From positions 1-17,302 of the forward strand of contig QMWA01000014.1 in the NCBI GenBank assembly GCA_003661385.1: 17,302 nucleotides of DNA, in the 5' to 3' direction. Shown here in pieces: positions 13,476 to 17,302 of the stretch. Each line of letters opens with the position of its first letter. The stretch's first letter is position 1. Source of the DNA: Thermoproteota archaeon. Its GTDB lineage: Archaea; Korarchaeota; Korarchaeia; B14-G2. A program made the position numbers and the translations under genes. Below the pieces are notes generated by a model. It was not told the origin of the DNA. It searched no databases and was given only the letters and a program-made list of their open reading frames with translations.

Positions 13476-13489
13476 CCCGTCGGATTCCT
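13476..13489 (-). other. 14-nt tRNA-Gln intron at position 53/54
   Basis: AGGAATCCGACGGG. Complete BHB: central helix CGTC (13495-13492) with GACG (13481-13478); bulges GG^A and GG^T; inner stem GG/CC with triloop AAT. Shifting the intron by one base destroys the helix, so the position is fixed. Its GAATCCGAC is identical to the T-loop/T-stem 3' strand at 13472-13464. Confidence 0.87.
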
Positions 13490-13512
13490 CCGACGTCTGC
13501 GGGTCCAGAGCC

Positions 13513-13526
13513 TTATGGGCAGTGCA
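13513..13526 (-). other. 14-nt tRNA-Gln intron at position 29/30
   Basis: TGCACTGCCCATAA. Complete BHB: central helix ATGG (13532-13529) with CCAT (13518-13515); bulges CG^T and AA^G; inner stem GC/GC with triloop ACT; outer helix AGC/GCT. Cutting after the second base of each bulge restores the anticodon stem GCGGG/CCCGC. Confidence 0.87.
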
Positions 13527-13582
13527 CGCCATGCTTGGCCAGCTACACCACGGGGCTACCAGTAGATTGGTAATATAGGGCA

Positions 13583-13590
13583 TATTAAAA
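13583..13590 (-). promoter_or_regulatory. TATA box of tRNA-Gln
   Basis: Minus-strand TTTTAATA preceded by AACC, centred about 29 bp before the first tRNA base at 13557. AACCTTTTAA is shared with the tRNA-Thr promoter at 923-932. Confidence 0.6.
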
Positions 13591-13637
13591 GGTTTCTATG
13601 CTTTTTAGTTTGCGTTCAAAAGAGGTTTCATGCTTTT

Positions 13638-13679
13638 GCTAGCCTTCTAGCAGTGACGTTGAAGTCACGATAAGCTAGC
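13638..13679. repeat. Imperfect inverted repeat in the tRNA-Gln/phoU spacer
   Basis: GCTAGC (13638-13643) and GCTAGC (13674-13679) enclose an asymmetric internal loop and the inner hairpin GTGAC-GTTGAA-GTCAC (13653-13668). The whole could fold on either strand. No C/D or ACA box was found. It could be a structured small RNA or a transcription-end structure for phoU; the remaining 13561-13710 contains no credible gene. Confidence 0.4.
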
Positions 13680-13710
13680 CCTTAGCGTGCTATTGTGCAT
13701 TGCATGCTGT

Positions 13711-14691
13711 TCACGGGACGACTATGTCCGCGATATCTCTCCCGCATTCTGCTATTCTTCTCAAATTGTCGATAACTCTATGCATCTTAACTAACATTCC
13801 ATCTGACTTCTTGGCTATGAGCTCTATCAGCTTGGATGCTTTCTCTTTAAACTCTGCTTCCATGGCAATGACGCTCTCAGCGAGTACCACGTCCCTCTCC
13901 ATTAGGGACTCCATAGCCTTGCTGTGTATGCTGTAGATATGCTTGCTCAAGTCTATAAGCTCATTTGAGAACTCTCTTGCCTCTCTGCTGCACTCCTCTA
14001 GTGCTAATGCTCCTATCTCTTCCGCGTAATCTCCCATGTTCTCTATGCTCTTAGCTATGGTTCTTAAATCTAGGCATTCTAATGGGGTAATATTGAGCTT
14101 AGCTGCAAGCAAAGGGTCTGCAGATGCTGCTCTCAGCTGCTTAACTACTAGAAAGTACAGCCGGTCAACTATCTTATCTCTTGATATGACGTCTTCAGCC
14201 AGCATTCTATCACATTTTATCAGCGAGGTCACAGCATCCATCTGCATCGAGAGAGCTATCTCGTGCATTTTCTTAATAACCTGCTTAACTGGAAGCACTG
14301 TTGGATCTGATATGTCTTTTATTACGACTAAATCAGCTTTCTCCTCCACTATCTCTAGCCCAGCAAGCCTGCTTAAGAGCCTCCCTATACTCTGCTTCTC
14401 ATCCAATGTGAGGGGCCTATGCGACCTTATCACTATAGTGGTGTACCCAGAAAGGTAGTGTGTGAGGAGCTGTCTCTCTAGTATAATGCGGTCCCTGTCT
14501 ATGGATATTTCTGCTACCTTCTCCCTCTCTCCTCTCCTTAAAGGCATGACTGTAAGTGAGTTCTCATGTACTATCAAGGCTACTTCCTCACCCTTCTTTA
14601 GCTTCAGCCTCTTTACCCACTCAGATGGCAAGGTCACAGCCAGCGTTGACCTACCTACAACCTGAAGTCTCCTCTTAACCACTCTAGCCAA
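13711..14691 (-). CDS. AbrB-PhoU fusion, phosphate-uptake-type regulator
   Basis: 326 residues. An N-terminal SpoVT/AbrB swapped-hairpin DNA-binding domain (about 8-50: RLQVVGRSTLAVTLPSEWVKRLKLKKGEEVALIV) is followed, after a linker, by two PhoU helical repeats (about 125-210 and 215-326) with the acidic metal-binding pattern (SIENMGDYAEEI, NLRRIAECGRDIAD). Archaeal proteins of this build are thought to sense phosphate status and control transport genes. No pst transporter or two-component gene is nearby, so here it acts in trans or on something else. Start TTG at 14689-14691 is chosen for family length; the GTG three codons later is an alternative. It is divergent from the NYN gene, and the two probably share a symmetrical TATA element. 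Confidence 0.88.
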   Translation of the reverse strand: MARVVKRRLQVVGRSTLAVTLPSEWVKRLKLKKGEEVALIVHENSLTVMPLRRGEREKVAEISIDRDRIILERQLLTHYLSGYTTIVIRSHRPLTLDEKQSIGRLLSRLAGLEIVEEKADLVVIKDISDPTVLPVKQVIKKMHEIALSMQMDAVTSLIKCDRMLAEDVISRDKIVDRLYFLVVKQLRAASADPLLAAKLNITPLECLDLRTIAKSIENMGDYAEEIGALALEECSREAREFSNELIDLSKHIYSIHSKAMESLMERDVVLAESVIAMEAEFKEKASKLIELIAKKSDGMLVKMHRVIDNLRRIAECGRDIADIVVP

Positions 14692-14730
14692 GACTACCCA
14701 CTCTCTCAGCTTCTTACGCTATGTATTTAC

Positions 14731-14739
14731 CTTTATAAG
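14731..14739. promoter_or_regulatory. Symmetrical TATA element between phoU-like and NYN genes
   Basis: CTTTATAAG is nearly its own reverse complement. Read forward it predicts a start near 14762 (about 10 bases before the NYN start codon); read in reverse it predicts a start near 14708 (about 16 bases before the phoU-like TTG). Confidence 0.45.
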
Positions 14740-14772
14740 ATACCCCTTATCCAAGTTTCTTGAGCTGGGATC

Positions 14773-15267
14773 TTGAGCTCGGTAAGAGAGCTATCAGCGA
14801 TAATAAAGGGGCTGGCAAAAAGGAGGAAGGAGAAGGAGAAGGAGGTTGCGGTTCTAGTAGATGGTCCTAACATTCTAAGGAAGGATCTATCCCCTCAGGT
14901 TGATCTGTCTGACATCTTTAGGATAGCTAGCAACTACGGCAGAATAAGGGTTGCTAAAGTAATCCTCAACAAGTATGCTTCAGATAAGCTAATTGATGCT
15001 GTATCCAACACTGGTTTCACGCCTATTGTGACCCCTGGTAAGGTGGAGGTATCTCTAACAATGGAGGCTATGGATATTATAAGCAACGACCAAATAGATG
15101 TGATCGTGTTTGTTGTAAGAGATGCAGGCTATGCTCCTCTATTAGCTCTTGCAAAAGAGCGAGGTAAGGACGTCGTTGTAATAGGATCAGAGCCAGGGTT
15201 TTCTGTAGCGCTCAGGAAGACAGCTGATGAAACTATAAACCTCTCTGAGATAGCAGCTCGAGCCTAG
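14773..15267 (+). CDS. NYN/PIN-like domain protein (TIGR00288-type)
   Basis: 164 residues from TTG at 14773; an in-frame stop at 14761 excludes anything longer, and GGGATC lies just before the start. After a basic N-terminal helix (KRRKEKEKE), the NYN fold is evident: VAVLVDGPNI (26-34, D30), a middle acidic position D101 (MEAMDII), and IVFVVRDAGYAPLLALAKERGKDVVVIG (111-138) with D117 where most NYN proteins have SGDxDF. These acidic residues bind the metal in PIN/NYN ribonucleases, so RNA cleavage is plausible, but the changed third motif leaves activity uncertain. The gene converges on the DUF373 gene with a 4-base overlap. Confidence 0.82.
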   Translation: MSSVRELSAIIKGLAKRRKEKEKEVAVLVDGPNILRKDLSPQVDLSDIFRIASNYGRIRVAKVILNKYASDKLIDAVSNTGFTPIVTPGKVEVSLTMEAMDIISNDQIDVIVFVVRDAGYAPLLALAKERGKDVVVIGSEPGFSVALRKTADETINLSEIAARA

Positions 15268-16358
15268 TCTCCTTCACCATTTTTGCCCTTGATGATCCTA
15301 AGCAGAATCACGTGTAAAGCTATGAAGGAAGCTACCGCAGCTAGGGTCACAGTCCCAAGCACTATAGAAAGGTAGTATATTGACTTTTCTCCCCGCATGA
15401 ACTCTATTATTGCCTTCAATGCAGGGTATGTTAGCCCTAACATTATCATTGCTGCAATGTTACTCTCTGCTCGCCTCCTCCTCTTCTCTATAATGCTCCC
15501 AGCGGCAACTCCTGATAGCCCTATTATCATCGAGAAGATGATGTATCCAAGCGTATTCTCGAGTACATTTAAAACAAGCTGTATGAACCTGATGTTTAAT
15601 GGAGCTCCCTCTGCTCTCAGGTACCCGGTATACACGCTTATAGCGAGCAGTGCTCCCCCTATTGTTAGTGTAAACACTCCCAACTTGCCTCCCACGTCTC
15701 TTTTTAGTCTCCCTAGCATAGGCTGCAGTCCAAATCCGAATATCGTAAGCACAGCACCCATAAACCCTATGAAACCGAGCTTTAGATAAGCCTGTAGCCC
15801 GGCTAAGGACAGCATAGAGTATAGAAGAAGGAGAAACCCTGGGACCCCTATGAAGGCTGCTCTAAAGGCCCTGTTTGCAAGTAGCTTTTCTGAGATGTAT
15901 CTTCTCAGAATGACATATGTAGTTTCAAGTTCCTTACTCTGTTGGACTATTATCCTCTTAAGTGAGAAAGTCTTCACGTATCCTGCTAGCAAAGGCAGTA
16001 TATGCTCGTCATCTGCTCCATCTGAGACAAAAACAGCCTCTTCGGCGGGGAACTTGGCTAACACCTCTCTTATCTGCCTCCGTATTTCGTCGTCTGCTAT
16101 GAGCCCCCTCCTATAGTGCCCTGTCAAGGTGGCGACTTCAACAGAGTCTTCTCCATACCTCTTGGCCAGCTCATCGTGGGTCTTAACTGCTGCGAAAATG
16201 GCGTTAGCATCAGATTCCTCTGGATCTTCAAGTATTAGCCTGTTAGCTGCCTTAAGGTTCTCCTCTCTACCTATTACAGGTCCTCTGATTCCGGTTTTCC
16301 TCCCTAAGTCGTCGTCTCTATCCACACACAGGACTAATATTCTCCTTTTGCTCTCCAT
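15264..16358 (-). CDS. DUF373 family membrane protein
   Basis: 364 residues. The first 160 residues are soluble and alpha-beta in pattern, with the family's ILVLCVDRDDDLGRKTGIRGPVIG start, an acidic EDPEESDANAIFAAVKTHDEL stretch, VATLTGH and AVFVSDGADDEHILPLL. Then follow about six membrane spans (near 168-187, 194-212, 226-246, 265-289, 299-319, 328-353) with a basic loop EKRRRRAE. The family is archaeal and of unknown function; the paired aspartates in the soluble part suggest metal or nucleotide binding. ATG start, three bases after the stop of the coiled-coil gene, so the two are surely co-transcribed. Confidence 0.88.
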   Translation of the reverse strand: MESKRRILVLCVDRDDDLGRKTGIRGPVIGREENLKAANRLILEDPEESDANAIFAAVKTHDELAKRYGEDSVEVATLTGHYRRGLIADDEIRRQIREVLAKFPAEEAVFVSDGADDEHILPLLAGYVKTFSLKRIIVQQSKELETTYVILRRYISEKLLANRAFRAAFIGVPGFLLLLYSMLSLAGLQAYLKLGFIGFMGAVLTIFGFGLQPMLGRLKRDVGGKLGVFTLTIGGALLAISVYTGYLRAEGAPLNIRFIQLVLNVLENTLGYIIFSMIIGLSGVAAGSIIEKRRRRAESNIAAMIMLGLTYPALKAIIEFMRGEKSIYYLSIVLGTVTLAAVASFIALHVILLRIIKGKNGEGD

Positions 16359-16361
16359 TTG

Positions 16362-17258
16362 CTAAATCCTCCCCTCCCTGACGAGTAGGCAGAACTCCCA
16401 GTACTCAAGCTTCTCTTTCTTTCTCACTTTCTCCATTATTTCATCTACTAGCTTCCTACTTATTTCTTTCTCTTCCTCCTCCCTTTCCTTTTCAACCCCC
16501 TCTATGATGCTCCTTATCTTAGCTGTAATCTCTCCAATTTTCTTCTTGTACTCTAGATATGTCTGGTGGTATTTGTCGCTCTCCCCCTTTATCTCGCTTA
16601 TTTCCCTGCTTATCCTCTCTATCTCCTCCCTCTTTTTATCTTTCTCCTTGACTATTTTGCCTATTTCCTCTCTTATTGCTGCCTTTTCTTCTCTGAGCTT
16701 AGCGATGTTCTCTTTCAAGGTCATTGCTAGTGTCCTCCATTTCGAAGCCTCGATATACCTCAGTTCTGCCATCCTTTTCGTCTCTAAGGCTTTCTTGTAT
16801 TTCCTATAATCCTGCTCGAGTTTTGATATCCTCATAACAACTTCATGCTCGCGTTCTAGGGGGACTCTCCCCTCGTTGATGTTTCTCTCAAGTTCACGTA
16901 TCTTAAAGAGTATTTGCGAGGGGTTTCCGTCTATTTCGCTTATTATTTCATTATATTGCTGCTTTAGCCTCCTAGCTTCCTCTATCCCCTCTTTATACCT
17001 GTTGAAGGCTTCCTCCTTCTTCTTATTGAGTTCCTCTATCTCTTTGCTGAGCTCTTGTCTCTTACTTATTAGTTGCTTGAGCTGGTTGTCAAGCTTCCGC
17101 AGCTCGTCTATAAGCTGCCTCCTCTTCTCAGCTCTCTCTTTTACCTTCATGTTAAACTGATCTCTCATATTTCTTGCCTTTTCCATCTCCTTTGTCAGGG
17201 CTCTCTTTTCCTCTAGTAGCTTCTCTATGTGCTCTAGGCTTTTGTCGACCTCACTCAT
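16362..17258 (-). CDS. Long coiled-coil protein (COG1340-like)
   Basis: 298 residues from ATG at 17256-17258, nearly all heptad-type charged helix (runs of E, K, R with L or I spacing), broken once near 110-135 (SEIDGNPSQILFKIRELERNINEGRVPLE), which probably folds the rod back into an antiparallel hairpin. The C terminus ends in a short conserved-looking KLEYWEFCLLVREGRI. This build matches the archaeal coiled-coil family COG1340, of unknown function, often mentioned as SMC-like by resemblance only. The start is chosen because GGAGATGATC stands just upstream and a TATA box at 17287-17292 predicts a start near 17262; the ATG at 17267 would lie upstream of that. It leads the DUF373 gene. Confidence 0.8.
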   Translation of the reverse strand: MSEVDKSLEHIEKLLEEKRALTKEMEKARNMRDQFNMKVKERAEKRRQLIDELRKLDNQLKQLISKRQELSKEIEELNKKKEEAFNRYKEGIEEARRLKQQYNEIISEIDGNPSQILFKIRELERNINEGRVPLEREHEVVMRISKLEQDYRKYKKALETKRMAELRYIEASKWRTLAMTLKENIAKLREEKAAIREEIGKIVKEKDKKREEIERISREISEIKGESDKYHQTYLEYKKKIGEITAKIRSIIEGVEKEREEEEKEISRKLVDEIMEKVRKKEKLEYWEFCLLVREGRI

Positions 17259-17286
17259 CTGGATCATCTCCCTAGTAGCCGGTAGC

Positions 17287-17292
17287 TTTAAA
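17287..17292 (-). promoter_or_regulatory. TATA box of the coiled-coil/DUF373 operon
   Basis: TTTAAA inside the palindrome AGCTTTAAAGCT (17284-17295), about 27 bp before the predicted transcription start near 17262. This gives an almost leaderless mRNA beginning at the ATG at 17258. Confidence 0.45.
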
Positions 17293-17302
17293 GCTGTCTC
17301 TA

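Larger units (their letters stand above)
13456..13557 (-). tRNA. tRNA-Gln (anticodon CUG) with two 14-nt introns
   Basis: Minus-strand cloverleaf after removal of two introns. Acceptor AGCCCCG pairs with CGGGGCT, discriminator A at 13456; the next bases 13455-13453 read CCA, so CCA may be encoded. D stem GTGT/GCAT. Anticodon stem GCGGG/CCCGC forms only after removing 13526-13513 (between positions 29 and 30). The loop CTCTGGA has anticodon CUG at 13508-13506. T stem GTCGG/CCGAC forms only after removing 13489-13476 (between 53 and 54). Each intron obeys the BHB rule exactly. Such positions are known mainly from Thermoproteales. Flanking GGT and ACC could extend the acceptor stem in the precursor. 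Confidence 0.93.

Noticed and set aside
1616-16809. Many plus-strand frames opposite the minus-strand genes, rich in Ser, Leu and Phe
   Set aside because: They are antisense shadows of well-identified genes, with low-complexity composition and no domain signals.
1-17302. Search for CRISPR repeats, transposase genes, integrase sites, toxin-antitoxin or defence genes
   Set aside because: No spaced direct repeats, terminal inverted repeats or relevant protein motifs were seen.

Overview
The window reads as an informational-core segment of a hyperthermophilic archaeon of the Thermoproteota (crenarchaeal) type. Evidence: a GINS15-type subunit beside both primase subunits and PCNA; archaeal-only RpoL, TFS, aIF2alpha, S27e, L44e, Nop10 and Csl4; TATA boxes about 27 bp upstream of inferred starts; frequent GTG/TTG starts; and tRNA genes split by very small bulge-helix-bulge (BHB) introns at non-standard positions, a habit best known from Thermoproteales and relatives. 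I cannot name the genus.

Layout. 1-585 (minus) is the N-terminal part of a secreted, probably S-layer, protein with a GC-rich hairpin in its 5' leader. 641-955 is a gene-free spacer. 956-1039 (plus) is tRNA-Thr(CGU) with a 10-nt intron. From 6598 down to 1040 (minus) runs one tightly packed series: TFS, a small OB-like protein, PCNA, PriL, PriS, GINS15, L44e, S27e, aIF2alpha and Nop10 (55 codons). 6646-7206 (plus) is a DUF99 protein. From 12638 down to 7203 (minus) runs a translation/RNA block: a divergent EF-2-like GTPase, TrmJ, uL16, a METTL5-like methyltransferase, exosome Csl4, a DUF2067 protein and RpoL. 12687-13451 (plus) is the mismatch endonuclease NucS/EndoMS. 13456-13557 (minus) is tRNA-Gln(CUG) with two 14-nt introns. 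The rest is an AbrB-PhoU regulator (minus), a NYN-domain protein (plus), a DUF373 membrane protein (minus) and a long coiled-coil protein (minus).

How the genes work together. One block joins replication elongation (PCNA, primase, GINS) to transcript fidelity (TFS) and to ribosome, initiation and rRNA-modification parts. The second joins an EF-2 paralogue, a large-subunit ribosomal protein, tRNA and rRNA methyltransferases, the exosome cap and an RNA polymerase subunit.

Most unusual points. The EF-2-like protein has lost the diphthamide histidine loop, carries a changed switch I motif and has a shortened domain IV, so it is probably not an ordinary translocase. It sits next but one to uL16, whose assembly in eukaryotes is coupled to the diphthamide-free EF-2 paralogue EFL1. 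The three tRNA introns are close to the smallest a BHB motif allows, and the T-arm intron of tRNA-Gln carries a copy of the T-stem 3' strand. Both tRNA 3' ends lie at the stop codon of a convergent gene. No CRISPR, insertion sequence, rRNA gene or defence system was seen.
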